The position numbers and the translations under genes were made by a program. Below the pieces are notes generated by a model. The model was not told the DNA's origin. It did not search any database and saw nothing but the letters and a program-made list of their open reading frames with translations. This document shows positions 1 to 9,306 of a stretch of DNA of 64,000 nucleotides, piece after piece; position 1 is the first letter of the stretch; each line of letters begins with the position of its first letter. This DNA comes from an uncultured Granulosicoccaceae bacterium. GTDB lineage: Bacteria > Pseudomonadota > Gammaproteobacteria > Granulosicoccales > Granulosicoccaceae. The DNA lies in NCBI GenBank assembly GCA_937981955.1, contig CALJNA010000019.1, positions 1-64,000 of the forward strand, given 5' to 3'.

Positions 1-251
1 GGGCAACGCAAACGTATCCAACGCCACCTTATCCATCGACCCATAATCTGGGTACTCTGCGCATGAGCGAAAAGCCTTCGGACGGTGTGGTCAACGGATT
101 CGGGCAAAGCCATGACATTGATAATTTGTTTGTGTCGGACGGAAGTCAGTTCACCACCGGTGGTGCTGAGAATCCTACATTGACCATTGTGTCGTTGGCA
201 ATCAGGCAGGCTGAGTACATTGCTAAGCAAATGAATGAAAAAGCAATTTGA
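1..251 (+). CDS. GMC family oxidoreductase, C-terminal fragment
   Basis: The reading frame is open from the window edge (first full codon at base 3), so the gene starts upstream; about 82 residues are visible. They match the C-terminal substrate/FAD domain of glucose-methanol-choline oxidoreductases: an HNLGTLRM segment holding the conserved histidine, then DNLFVSDGSQF and a closing NPTLTIVSLAIRQAEYIA helix. Members are flavoenzymes that oxidise alcohols or sugars. The substrate cannot be read from this fragment. A rho-independent terminator follows the stop codon directly, so this is the last gene of its transcript. The ATG at 63 is internal and not the start. Confidence 0.9.
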   Translation, partial: ATQTYPTPPYPSTHNLGTLRMSEKPSDGVVNGFGQSHDIDNLFVSDGSQFTTGGAENPTLTIVSLAIRQAEYIAKQMNEKAI

Positions 252-259
252 ACCAATTT

Positions 260-291
260 GAGCAGACGGTTGACCGTCTGCTCTTTCTATT
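260..291 (+). terminator. Intrinsic terminator after the GMC oxidoreductase
   Basis: A 10-bp perfect stem (GAGCAGACGG / CCGTCTGCTC) with a TTGA loop begins 9 nt after the stop codon and is followed by a T-rich run (TTTCTATT). Confidence 0.85.
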
Positions 292-445
292 CGCTGTCAA
301 ACTCAATGTAAAAAGCGAACTGCGAGTTATAAAAGCATTTTGATTCTGCCGGGTTCTCCGAACAAAGCTTGGTCAATAGTCGCTGGATAAGCATGGCGCT
401 CCCACAAATTGATTTTCCAAACTGAGTACATTCAACGGGCGAGTT

Positions 446-1246
446 CTAATTGGTGGTAAATAAAAACTCACTAACAATTTTAAGGAATGCGTCCGGGTTC
501 TCCCAGTGTACCGAATGTGCTGCATCATTTATCACGTGCAATGAGACTGCGGGAAAATTTGCATAGCTGTTTTGCAGATCAGCCGGTGAAAACATTCTGT
601 CGTTCGCTCCAGTGAGCGCCAATGCCTTGAACGGCAATGTATCTGGTAATGCAATTGGTTCAAGATAGCTTGGCAATGACAGGCACTGTTGTTGGAAAGA
701 CGTTGCATCTTGCTTGAACGGATAGTGCATTGAGGTGTTGACTGCATCATCGACTTGAGATTGATCTGCAAAAAAACGTGGGCTGAACAGAAACTGAAAC
801 AGTAGTCGGAACCAGTCGGCTTCGTTGTCTTCTGTTCGTAAGCGTGCAAGTGTATTAAATAAATCGATACGAGTTGGGTCTACGGTTAGTGGAGCGGATG
901 CTGCAACCAGCGCGTTAATACGCTCCGGTGCTTGCGCGGCGACCGCCCACGCTGTCAGAGCGCCCATAGAATGACCGACAAGCGAGACCTTGTCGATTTT
1001 CAACGTGTCCAGTAGCTCGATAACATCATTGACCAGTAACTGCCGCGAGGTTTCAACGGGCATTGGTTTCGTACGCCCGGTACAGCGATTGTCCATTCTA
1101 ATGATGTCGCCGTGTTTTGCTAACCCCTGCACTACGGGGTGCCAACTTGCGCTGTCGCTGGCCATACCGGCAAGCAACAGTACAGGTTGACCCTGACCGG
1201 TCCGTTCTATGTGCAGGTCGATTTCAGAGTTTGTTAGGTATGGCAT
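446..1246 (-). CDS. Alpha/beta hydrolase fold protein
   Basis: A 266-residue soluble protein with the alpha/beta hydrolase layout. The nucleophile elbow is GHSMG near residue 93, the acid is probably the Asp in TGANDRMF, and the catalytic His lies in DAAHSVHWENPDAF near the C-terminus. The oxyanion region LLLAGMASDSASWHPV is near residue 25. Length and motifs are typical of small esterases and lactonases of the BioH / enol-lactonase type; the substrate cannot be assigned. No signal peptide, so it is probably cytoplasmic. It stands alone on the minus strand, with no clear Shine-Dalgarno before the chosen ATG. Confidence 0.85.
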   Translation of the reverse strand: MPYLTNSEIDLHIERTGQGQPVLLLAGMASDSASWHPVVQGLAKHGDIIRMDNRCTGRTKPMPVETSRQLLVNDVIELLDTLKIDKVSLVGHSMGALTAWAVAAQAPERINALVAASAPLTVDPTRIDLFNTLARLRTEDNEADWFRLLFQFLFSPRFFADQSQVDDAVNTSMHYPFKQDATSFQQQCLSLPSYLEPIALPDTLPFKALALTGANDRMFSPADLQNSYANFPAVSLHVINDAAHSVHWENPDAFLKIVSEFLFTTN

Positions 1247-1364
1247 AGCGCGTAGCTTTTACACGCAGATGAGCAAGTGTGCAAGTCGAACGTTTAGCAA
1301 GGTGATGTGCCTTGCTGGCTTGCGACTCGCAGCTATTGGAAACGTACTTCGGGAAAAGCCTTGT

Positions 1365-1838
1365 CTATTGGTTTCTAACAACCCTGACCGGATAAAAGCT
1401 GACTCCGCTGGTGTCTAGCGAAGGTGCGCCGGGGTAGCCACGTTTGGCTGCCAGGTTATACCAGCGCACGGCATCGCTTAAAGCATCATTGGCAGCGGCG
1501 GGTGCGAAGGTCAGCATTTGTGCTTCGCTGGCGAAGTCTGCACCCAATGCTATCTGGGCGAGTCTTTCTCCCTTGTCGGCTTTATTTTTCAGTTGCTGCC
1601 GGTTTTGTTTTGCCAATTCGCGCTGTTCCTGCTTAACCTGCTTTTTCAGCTCGTTGTTATCGAGCCGCGCGGTGGACGGTCGTTTTTCATCGATCACACC
1701 ACTCTGGCCCAGACGATCATCCGCGACAGCCATACCTGAGGTTAGCAGTAAAGCATGCAAAATAATGCAGTGCATCATCAGTTTTAAAGTGCGTCTGGCC
1801 AACATCGTCATTTTTATTATTTTTCTGGACATCCGCAT
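1365..1838 (-). CDS. Small secreted protein with a Sel1-like segment
   Basis: 157 residues. The N-terminus is basic, then hydrophobic (MMHCIILHALLLTSGMAVA), and reads as a signal peptide ending before DDRLGQ. The middle is charged and probably helical (QEQRELAKQNRQQLKNKADK). The C-terminal part contains DAVRWYNLAAKRGYPGAP, which resembles one Sel1/TPR-like repeat. Family assignment is tentative. Several in-frame ATG codons (1838, 1811, 1805) could be the start; none has an obvious ribosome binding site. It is divergent from the 723-residue gene beginning at 1992. Confidence 0.6.
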   Translation of the reverse strand: MRMSRKIIKMTMLARRTLKLMMHCIILHALLLTSGMAVADDRLGQSGVIDEKRPSTARLDNNELKKQVKQEQRELAKQNRQQLKNKADKGERLAQIALGADFASEAQMLTFAPAAANDALSDAVRWYNLAAKRGYPGAPSLDTSGVSFYPVRVVRNQ

Positions 1839-1991
1839 AGTTTAATCGGTTCTGTCCATTATTTAGCGTGCGCCCGCGCGCTATCAACATTACTTTTTGT
1901 GAAGTAGTGCGTAAATTTGTACGGAAATTGCATTTTACGTGGTTATTAGCGCTCGCCAGAGACGAGCAAATAACTTCATGAGAAAAGCGCA

Positions 1992-4163
1992 ATGTTGGAA
2001 AGAATTCTAGCCTGGTGTGGAAACGTATTATTAGCCAGTGTTTTGGTGATTTTATCATCACAAAACGCGGTGTTTGCTCAGGACGAGACCGTCCCGAACG
2101 GTGGTGATGAGCCTGGTCGAATTTTGGTGCCGCTAACCGGTACGGCAACCGCTAAAACGGTTGATGGATTGCAGGTATTGCCGGCGTCATTCGACACCGG
2201 TGTTGTGCAAATTGGTGAATTCAAAGTGCAGGGCATCACCTTAAAACACAACGGTACGGCTGATGCGCCGGCAATAAAAATTGATTCGGCTTCTTTGTTT
2301 GGTAAAAGTGTGGATGAGTACGAAACCGACTTCGTTGGCTTTGTCACTCTCTATCCTGGCGATACTGTCAATTTTGAAGTCAAATTTACCCCGACTGTAC
2401 CGGGAACAAAATCAGCCGGTCTTCGACTCGACATTGAAGGTTCAACCGCTCCACATGTACTGCTGTTTAATGGTTGGTCCCGATACCCGCTCACCAGTGA
2501 TTTGGGTGTCAACACGGATAAAGTGACGTTTGGTCAGATTATCCAGGGCGGTAACTCGAACAAAAAATTTACATTAACGAATCTTGGTGAAACGGATGCA
2601 CCAGTTATTAATGTATCCGGTGTGCAACTCAGTGGCGATACGCCGCAAGCATTTAATGTGAATTTTAATCCGGTACAGCTCACGCCCGGGCAGTCTGTTG
2701 ATGTTCAGATCACAATGAGCGGTGCGAATCTTGGCTTCAAGGCGGCTGATGTGCTGATAACTCACGATGGTAACAACGCAGCAGTGGAAACAAAGTTTGA
2801 AGGCAGTGTTGTAGTGCCGCAGAATGTACCGGTCAATTTCAGCAAAAGCACATTGGCTAATGCAAATCTTGAGCGGGCAACATCTTTGCAATTTGGCCCT
2901 GACGGGAAGCTCTATGTGGCGGAAATGGATGGTGCCATCAAGGTCTTTGCTGTTGTACGGAACGGCAAAAACAACTACGCAGCCAATTTACTCGAAACAA
3001 TCAACAGCATTAAAAACGTACCCAATCACAATGATGATGGCTCACCTAACAATGGGTTGAAAAAGCGTTTGTTAACCGGTTTGTTTGTCACTGGTACTGC
3101 CGGCGCGCCGGTGATTTATGCCGCGTCCAGCGATCCGAGGCAGGCTGCCGGACCATCGGGTACGGACGCAAATCTGGATACGAATTCGGGTATTTTGCAT
3201 CGCCTGACCAAAAATGGTGGCGGATGGAATAAGCAAGATCTCGTTCGCGGTTTGCCTCGTTCTGAGGAAAACCATGTTGCCAATGGTTTGCTTATGTATG
3301 GCAATAAAATTCTTTTGAACACAGGTGGGCATACCAACATGGGAGCACCATCGAACAACTTTGCTGAACTGCCCGAGTATGCGTTAAGCAGTGCCATTCT
3401 GGAAATCAATGTTAACGCTATTGGTAACGGCACTTACGACTTGCCAACACTCGATGATGAAGATCGTGCTGGTGTAAACGATAATAATGACCCCTTCGGT
3501 GGCAACGACGGTAAAAATCAGGCCAAACTAACAGCGAACGGACCGGTTGAGTTGTTTGCCACTGGCTTTAGAAATATTTTTGATATAACGCTAACTGAAT
3601 CCGGCAAAATCTACGTTTTTGATAATGGTCCGAATCCGGGTTGGGGTGGTACACCTAAAGCGAATTGTTCGAATGGATTGAATGAAGGAGGCGCGCATCA
3701 TTGGGATACCTTGCATCTGGTAACCAAGAACTTCTATGCAGGCCATCCAAACCCAACACGTGGCAGCAAGAATAACAAGTTCAATAATTCCAACCCTCAA
3801 TCACCGATTGAAGTTGCAGCGCGACCCGAAGAATGTAATTACAAACATAACCAGGCTGGTAATGATGGCGGGTTGACGACTATTCAGGCTTCATCCAATG
3901 GTCTGGATGAATATACTGCGAGCAACTTTCTTGGCTCAATGCAAGGTGATCTGCTGGTCGCAAGTTTTAATAAATCGATTTATCGACTCGAGCTCAACGG
4001 AGCCGGCACCGCTGTAACATCGAAATCTCAGTTGGTTACCGGGCTGGGTTCTGTGCCACTGGATTTGACCGTGCGTGGAGATAACGAGAGTTTTCCAGGC
4101 ACTATCTGGGTTGCTGACAATCTTGCCAACACCATCACAGTTCTGGAACCTTCAGACTACTAG
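1992..4163 (+). CDS. Secreted protein with two Ig-like (choice-of-anchor D) domains and a quinoprotein-like beta-propeller
   Basis: 723 residues with an N-terminal signal peptide (hydrophobic stretch ending NAVFAQDE). Residues about 55-275 hold two successive Ig-like repeats of the ASH / choice-of-anchor D kind, each with an LTP/LYPG turn followed by VxFxxxF-type strands. Residues about 285-720 form a six-bladed propeller of the soluble glucose/sorbosone dehydrogenase type: ATSLQFGPDGKLYVAEMDG opens it, FATGFRNIFDITLTESGKIY lies in the middle, and GTIWVADNLANTITVL closes it. Such proteins often bind PQQ and oxidise sugars in the periplasm; I cannot confirm the PQQ ligands. The next gene encodes a five-haem cytochrome that could accept electrons (inference). 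Confidence 0.75.
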   Translation: MLERILAWCGNVLLASVLVILSSQNAVFAQDETVPNGGDEPGRILVPLTGTATAKTVDGLQVLPASFDTGVVQIGEFKVQGITLKHNGTADAPAIKIDSASLFGKSVDEYETDFVGFVTLYPGDTVNFEVKFTPTVPGTKSAGLRLDIEGSTAPHVLLFNGWSRYPLTSDLGVNTDKVTFGQIIQGGNSNKKFTLTNLGETDAPVINVSGVQLSGDTPQAFNVNFNPVQLTPGQSVDVQITMSGANLGFKAADVLITHDGNNAAVETKFEGSVVVPQNVPVNFSKSTLANANLERATSLQFGPDGKLYVAEMDGAIKVFAVVRNGKNNYAANLLETINSIKNVPNHNDDGSPNNGLKKRLLTGLFVTGTAGAPVIYAASSDPRQAAGPSGTDANLDTNSGILHRLTKNGGGWNKQDLVRGLPRSEENHVANGLLMYGNKILLNTGGHTNMGAPSNNFAELPEYALSSAILEINVNAIGNGTYDLPTLDDEDRAGVNDNNDPFGGNDGKNQAKLTANGPVELFATGFRNIFDITLTESGKIYVFDNGPNPGWGGTPKANCSNGLNEGGAHHWDTLHLVTKNFYAGHPNPTRGSKNNKFNNSNPQSPIEVAARPEECNYKHNQAGNDGGLTTIQASSNGLDEYTASNFLGSMQGDLLVASFNKSIYRLELNGAGTAVTSKSQLVTGLGSVPLDLTVRGDNESFPGTIWVADNLANTITVLEPSDY

Positions 4164-4251
4164 CTTCAACAGTTTGGCTCTGGGTCCTGCATTTGTAGCG
4201 CCCGGAGTTAAACCTTCCCGTCTTTCAAGCCGCTAATCCAGACCATATAAC

Positions 4252-4276
4252 CCGAAAAATCATTGGCATTTTTCGG
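4252..4276. other. Perfect 9-bp hairpin in the spacer, possible terminator
   Basis: CCGAAAAAT and ATTTTTCGG flank a 7-nt loop in the spacer between the propeller protein and the cytochrome. A TTTTT run follows 6 nt later on the plus strand. The stem is A/T-rich, so the terminator call is tentative. Confidence 0.45.
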
Positions 4277-4342
4277 TACTCATTTTTGCTAATCCCGGTT
4301 AATGCCGGCGGTGATGGTTGCATGCAAAGCGGTAGGTTATTC

Positions 4343-6205
4343 ATGAAAGGAAGAGCACGGCGCGTGGAGTCCGGTTTGCCCGGTTGCAGCGTTGGTCAAT
4401 CAAACGTAAAGAGGCGACCAACTTACTCTCTTCTGGCTCTGGCGTTTGCCGGTGTTGTCCTTAGCGCTTGCGGTGGCAGTAGCGGTGGTGGCTCTACGCC
4501 GATCACCACAGTTGATGTGCTTCCTGTTTTGCGCGGTCTTAAGCCGGATTTGCCGCAGGCAGATGCTGCGTTCGAAAGTAATCACTACTCCGGTAACGCT
4601 GTGTGTTCCGCTTGTCACGATGATCAGGCAACCGGCGATGCTGCGACAATGACGATACAAGATGAGTCAGGTTTGCGGGACGTATCCATTGGCAAGGCCT
4701 GGCAAACCAGTGTTATGGCGAATTCGACCCGCGATCCATACTGGCATGCGGTGGTGGCATCGGAACTCCACAACTATCCAAATCTTGCTGATGAAATAAA
4801 CGACACCTGTACACGCTGCCACGCACCAATGGCGAATGATCTGGCAAAGAAGGAAAATCTGCCTTTGCAGGTATTTGATAGCGGTTCGGTAGAAGAAGGG
4901 AATTTCGTCCAGGGCATCTACAGTATGGACAGCACGAACGAGCTGTTTAACCATGCAATGGATGGTGTGAGCTGTTCCTTGTGCCATCAAATTGCCGATG
5001 ACGGTAATCTGGGTACCGATCAAGGTATGTCAGGTGGTTGGGTGGTTAACGAGTTTCCAGAAGAGAATTTTCAGGATCGCCCGGCCTATGGACAATACGC
5101 TGACCCTGATCAAGGGTACATGCGGCAACAGTCTGGCTACACCCCAGTGTATGGTGCGCATATCAGTTCGTCTGAAACTTGCGGGAGCTGCCATAACCTG
5201 AAAACTGAACCGGTGGACGAAAACGGGCAACCGGTTCCCGGTATCAGTCATTTTGCTGAGCAAATGGTTTACACCGAGTGGGAAAACAGTGCTTTTGATG
5301 ACGGTGGTGCGCAAGCTCAGTCTTGTCAGGGTTGTCACATGCCTAAAATCGATCAGCCGGTCTTACTGGCAAGCGCAGGCGCAACCCAGGCCCGTAACGA
5401 TTTTGCGGAGCATACGTTTCTTGGTGCAAACACGGTTATGCAGGATATGTTGAAAAACTTCAGCGCAGAACTTGGTGTCAGTGAAGACATCACAGCTGCT
5501 GACTTCGATGAATCCATTGCGCGCAATCGTGAATTTCTAAAAACATCTGCCAGCATTGAACTGCAAAATACTTCGCTGGCCGACAACAAGCTGAACATGG
5601 ATGTCAAGATCACCAATCTAACGGGCCACAAGTTGCCCAGCGGATACCACACACGCCGCGCCTATTTGCATGTGCTTGTCATTGATGCTGACGGCAAAGT
5701 GGTTTATGAAAACGGAGCGATTCGCCCCGATGGCAGTATTGCCGGGGTATCAGAAGATGCGAACCCTGATAGCTACGAGATTCACTACGACAAAATAACG
5801 TCGCCAACACAGGTCCAGGTGTATCAGGGAATCACCGGTGATGCGGATGGCAATCAAACCCATTCACTGTTGGCAGCAACACAGTTTCTTAAAGACAACC
5901 GATTGACTCCGGCTGGCTTTAACAAAAACAACGTACCAGCTGATGTGGCGGTCAAGGGCGCAGCAGCGACGGACGACGATTTTAATAATGGTAGCGATAC
6001 CGTCAGCTATGAAATGGCTGTTAGCGGCACTGCGCCGTATACCACTCTGGTTGAGCTGCGTTACCAGCCGTTCTCCTTTGGCTCGCTGATGACCCTTTTC
6101 GCAGAGTCAGATAAAGTAGACCAGGTGGATATGTTTCGAACCATTTACGATTCGACCACTCTACGTGATGAAGTCATCGCAACTTCTGTGGTAACCGTTC
6201 AGTAA
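4343..6205 (+). CDS. Pentahaem c-type cytochrome lipoprotein
   Basis: 620 residues from the chosen ATG at 4343; upstream in-frame ATGs at 4286 and 4322 would place a long non-signal extension before the export signal. A hydrophobic segment ends in a lipobox (VVLSACGG, Cys43), so the mature protein is a lipid-anchored envelope protein. Five CXXCH haem motifs are visible with first cysteines near residues 88, 156, 211, 280 and 328, an arrangement like cytochrome c554-type multihaem proteins. The remaining 290 residues hold no haem motif and look beta-rich (YEIHYDKITSPTQVQVYQG). Role: probably extracytoplasmic electron transfer; its partner may be the preceding quinoprotein-like protein. No maturation genes are nearby. 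Confidence 0.85.
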   Translation: MKGRARRVESGLPGCSVGQSNVKRRPTYSLLALAFAGVVLSACGGSSGGGSTPITTVDVLPVLRGLKPDLPQADAAFESNHYSGNAVCSACHDDQATGDAATMTIQDESGLRDVSIGKAWQTSVMANSTRDPYWHAVVASELHNYPNLADEINDTCTRCHAPMANDLAKKENLPLQVFDSGSVEEGNFVQGIYSMDSTNELFNHAMDGVSCSLCHQIADDGNLGTDQGMSGGWVVNEFPEENFQDRPAYGQYADPDQGYMRQQSGYTPVYGAHISSSETCGSCHNLKTEPVDENGQPVPGISHFAEQMVYTEWENSAFDDGGAQAQSCQGCHMPKIDQPVLLASAGATQARNDFAEHTFLGANTVMQDMLKNFSAELGVSEDITAADFDESIARNREFLKTSASIELQNTSLADNKLNMDVKITNLTGHKLPSGYHTRRAYLHVLVIDADGKVVYENGAIRPDGSIAGVSEDANPDSYEIHYDKITSPTQVQVYQGITGDADGNQTHSLLAATQFLKDNRLTPAGFNKNNVPADVAVKGAAATDDDFNNGSDTVSYEMAVSGTAPYTTLVELRYQPFSFGSLMTLFAESDKVDQVDMFRTIYDSTTLRDEVIATSVVTVQ

Positions 6206-6359
6206 TTCAAAGCGCTAAACCTGTTGCCAGCGTCAGATAAAACGTTACGCGGAAGATACAGATAAACCGGTAGCATCCGCTATACTTGGCGATAGCTAAA
6301 ATTTGCAGCAAAGGTTGGCCGCGCTGCGGTACCTCTGCACAGGTCAGGAGCGCACAACT

Positions 6360-6953
6360 ATGTCCATTTTCAAGTTTCTAACGGGTCGCCTTGCGGCCGC
6401 ACCTCGAACGGTGCTGCTCATGCTTGCATTGCTGCTGCCAGGCGTTGCTGCTGCCCAGCAGGTTGCCGGTCTTGAGTACCGCATCGGACCAGAAGATGTG
6501 TTGCATATTTCGGTATGGAAAGAAAAAGACCTCGATCGAAAAGTACTCGTCAGACCCGATGGAGGCATTTCGTTTCCGTTGGTCGGAGATATCCAGGTCT
6601 CAGGCAGAACACCGCTGGAAGTGCAGGATGAAATTCGCTCCAGACTGCAACGGTATGTTCCCGATGCCGAAGTAACCGTCTCGGTTGATAAAATTTCCGG
6701 ATACACAGTGTTTGTATTGGGTGAAGTCAATAACCCCGGTCAGTTCACTCTGGGTCGTTACGTTGATGTTGTTCAGGCCCTCACACTCGCTGGAGGTACA
6801 ACACCTTATGCGAGCGAGCGAAACATGCAAATTTTGCGTCGACAAGACGGTAGAGAAGTCACCTACGGTTTCGATTTCCGCGATATAAAGCGCGGTCGAA
6901 AACTGGAGCAGAACATCATTTTGCAAAGTGGTGATGTTGTCGTCGTTCCATAG
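6360..6953 (+). CDS. Polysaccharide export protein, Wza-like (Poly_export and SLBB domains)
   Basis: 197 residues. The start at 6360 has a good AGGAG 7-8 nt upstream (TCAGGAGCGCACAACT) and leads into a signal peptide ending GVAAAQQ. Residues about 38-115 are the polysaccharide export domain (YRIGPEDVLHISVWKEKDL, VRPDGGISFPLVGDI) and about 120-195 the SLBB domain (YTVFVLGEVNNPGQFTLG, LQSGDVVVVP). This family forms the periplasmic and outer-membrane channel for capsule or exopolysaccharide. It lacks the long C-terminal helix of E. coli Wza, as do many short homologues. It opens a polysaccharide block continuing to 9837. No tyrosine autokinase or flippase gene is in this block. Confidence 0.9.
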   Translation: MSIFKFLTGRLAAAPRTVLLMLALLLPGVAAAQQVAGLEYRIGPEDVLHISVWKEKDLDRKVLVRPDGGISFPLVGDIQVSGRTPLEVQDEIRSRLQRYVPDAEVTVSVDKISGYTVFVLGEVNNPGQFTLGRYVDVVQALTLAGGTTPYASERNMQILRRQDGREVTYGFDFRDIKRGRKLEQNIILQSGDVVVVP

Positions 6954-7013
6954 GCTAATTCGTTTATAGCATTGCGCACTTGAATCCATAGTCCAACCGT
7001 CAGAGCATTGCTT

Positions 7014-8486
7014 ATGCATTTGCATCGACCCTGCGTTCGTCTAGTCGCACTTGTGGCCATATCACTGCCTGTGTTTGTCAGTGCCGATGTTTGGGTTTTC
7101 GAACCTTCGGCCGCAATCGATCAGCGCTTTGATGATAATTACACGATAGACCCCGACATACCAGACCAGGTTAGTGCAACCCGATTGGTCGGCACGCTTG
7201 GGCTGAGCCGTGAAGCACCCGCTGCTAAATTCACCGGGCTTCTCAGGGTTGACGGACTGATTACTCAAAGTGATTCAAACAGCGATGAACTGAGTTCGAA
7301 TCAGGTCATTTTTCTGAATTCGGAATTCACGCGAGCACGTTCAAAGTACGGTATTGGTCTTAACCTGAAACGCGATACACCCAGTCGTGATATCGCTGCC
7401 GACATCACCGATATCTCTTCTGTGGCCGCCGATACCGGCGCCAGTGTGACTCAGGATAGCAATGTGGCACGGCTGCGTTTGCTACTGACGCCGAACTGGA
7501 CGTATAACCTGACGCGTCGTACCACGCTTGAAACCAGCTTGACTTATACACAGGTTGATCATGAACTTCCAAGCGCTCAGGAAGCGCTGCTAACCAGGTG
7601 GTCGCTGACAGCACAACCCGGTGAAGTGCCCCCGGACCCGATTACGATTGACGACACCGGATTTTTCACCGTACTCGACGAGTTGGATGACTTCAAAGAA
7701 ACGGCAGTGAATGTTGGCTTGAAGCATCAGCTGACGCCAATCTCGACCGTGTCTTTTTTTGCCGGCTTTAGCGATTACACGGCGATGACCGAACCAGACC
7801 CGATCGTTCGGGTTCCTTTTGAAGAACTCATCCCGGATAGTGAGATTCAGGACATTCGGCGAAACCCCAAGCGCGAAAGCCGCTCGAAGACATCGACTTT
7901 TCGTTTGGGCTATGACCGGGCTTTCACACCGACATTGAACATTGGATTCCAGGTTGGTGTTTATGCCAATGAAACTGACGACACCGACGTGCTCAGAGAA
8001 ACCGACTCCACTATCTTTGATGAAGATCCGGGCCAGTTTCAAGCAGCGCTGGATGGTCGGGTCTCTAAGTCCAGTGGCTACCTTGCGAACATAACAGCAA
8101 CAAAACTCACCGGTATCACACGATACAGTTTTAAATTCGGTGTGGATGTTTTGCCAAGCGATGTTGGTTCGCAGGTTGAATCGCTCGAAGCGATCGGAGA
8201 TCTGTATCGCGAGATGGGTCCGCTGCTGGATTTTTCATTCCGGGTTCGTGCTTATGAGCCGGATGCATTGAACGCCGTAGGCGATAATGAGTTCGCTCGT
8301 CGATTCCTGAGCATGGAACCAAAACTTATCTGGCGTTTCTCTCGTGCCTGGACAGCTGCATCATCCATTCGATATCGCCGTCAGAAAAGTCAGACTGCGA
8401 CGCGTTCCGGTGAAAGCAATGCACTGCTGTTCTCGCTCAAATACACACCGCCATCGGCGATTCGAGACGCTGAGCTGGCGAAATAA
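7014..8486 (+). CDS. Outer-membrane beta-barrel protein of the polysaccharide block
   Basis: 490 residues from the ATG at 7014 (an in-frame TTG lies 6 nt earlier). A signal peptide ends at VFVSADVWVFEP. The rest alternates polar and hydrophobic residues in barrel-like strands with acidic turns (TSTFRLGYDRAFTPTLNIGF, SSGYLANITATKLTGITRYS). It is reminiscent of barrels encoded beside exopolysaccharide exporters, including PEP-CTERM-associated ones, but I see no PEP-CTERM gene here. It lies 54 nt after the Wza-like gene, so the two probably act together in polymer secretion. The C-terminus ends RDAELAK rather than in an aromatic residue, slightly atypical for a barrel recognised by the BAM machinery. 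Confidence 0.7.
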   Translation: MHLHRPCVRLVALVAISLPVFVSADVWVFEPSAAIDQRFDDNYTIDPDIPDQVSATRLVGTLGLSREAPAAKFTGLLRVDGLITQSDSNSDELSSNQVIFLNSEFTRARSKYGIGLNLKRDTPSRDIAADITDISSVAADTGASVTQDSNVARLRLLLTPNWTYNLTRRTTLETSLTYTQVDHELPSAQEALLTRWSLTAQPGEVPPDPITIDDTGFFTVLDELDDFKETAVNVGLKHQLTPISTVSFFAGFSDYTAMTEPDPIVRVPFEELIPDSEIQDIRRNPKRESRSKTSTFRLGYDRAFTPTLNIGFQVGVYANETDDTDVLRETDSTIFDEDPGQFQAALDGRVSKSSGYLANITATKLTGITRYSFKFGVDVLPSDVGSQVESLEAIGDLYREMGPLLDFSFRVRAYEPDALNAVGDNEFARRFLSMEPKLIWRFSRAWTAASSIRYRRQKSQTATRSGESNALLFSLKYTPPSAIRDAELAK

Positions 8487-8525
8487 CATGCTCATATACG
8501 TCGGCCAGGGCTGGTAAATCAACTC

Positions 8526-9299
8526 ATGCAAGCCGTTATCCTTGCTGGCGGGTTAGGTACTCGACTGGCCGAAGAAACTTCATTGCGCCCGAAACCAATG
8601 GTAGAGATTGGTGGCCGTCCAATGCTTTGGCACATCATGAAGATCTATTCTGCTCACGGCATAAACGATTTTGTCGTGTGTTGTGGATACCGTGGTGATG
8701 TTATTAAAGAGTATTTTGCCAATTACCTGTTGCACACAGCTGATGTCACGATAGATTTACGCAAAAACTCTGTCGATGTACATCACACCAACGCAGAAGA
8801 CTGGAAAGTGACGCTGGTAGACACGGGGGCCGAAACGGGTACTGGTGGCAGGTTACGACGTGTTCAGCCCTATTTGAATAATGAAACGTTCGCATTTACC
8901 TACGGCGATGGTGTCGCGAACATAGATATAACCAAACAGCTTGCCTTCCATCGAAAGCAGGGCACGCTGGCGACGCTTACTGCTGTGCAACCGCCAGGTC
9001 GATTCGGTGCATTCAAACTCTCGGAAGGAACGGGGCATATCACAAGCTTTCGTGAAAAGCCGGTAGGCGATGGTGCCTGGATAAACGGTGGATACTTCTT
9101 GCTCGAACCTGCTGCAATTGATTACGTAACGGATGATGCGCAGTTTTGGGAACAAACGCCGTTAGAGAAACTGGCTGAGGGTCGGCAGCTGTCTGCGTAT
9201 AAACATCACGGATTCTGGCACGCTATGGATACCCTTCGCGACAAACAGGTACTGCAATCGATGTGGGATGAGGGCAAGGCGCCGTGGAAAATCTGGTAA
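8526..9299 (+). CDS. rfbF: Glucose-1-phosphate cytidylyltransferase
   Basis: 257 residues, the usual length of RfbF. It catalyses CTP + glucose-1-phosphate to CDP-glucose, the first step to CDP-3,6-dideoxyhexoses and related sugars. The nucleotidyltransferase signature AVILAGGLGTRLAEETSLRP opens the protein and KPMVEIGGRPMLWHIMKIYS follows. FTYGDGVANIDI carries the metal-binding Asp, and PPGRFGAFKL and FREKPVGDGAWINGGYF are typical of the cytidylyl subgroup. It lies 39 nt after the barrel gene. The expected partner rfbG (CDP-glucose 4,6-dehydratase) is not in the window. Confidence 0.93.
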   Translation: MQAVILAGGLGTRLAEETSLRPKPMVEIGGRPMLWHIMKIYSAHGINDFVVCCGYRGDVIKEYFANYLLHTADVTIDLRKNSVDVHHTNAEDWKVTLVDTGAETGTGGRLRRVQPYLNNETFAFTYGDGVANIDITKQLAFHRKQGTLATLTAVQPPGRFGAFKLSEGTGHITSFREKPVGDGAWINGGYFLLEPAAIDYVTDDAQFWEQTPLEKLAEGRQLSAYKHHGFWHAMDTLRDKQVLQSMWDEGKAPWKIW

Positions 9300-9306
9300 C
9301 AATACG

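Noticed and set aside
1717-2148. 143-codon minus-strand frame across the 1365-1838 and 1992-4163 genes
   Set aside because: It overlaps two better genes, lacks a coherent composition and would block their shared promoter region.
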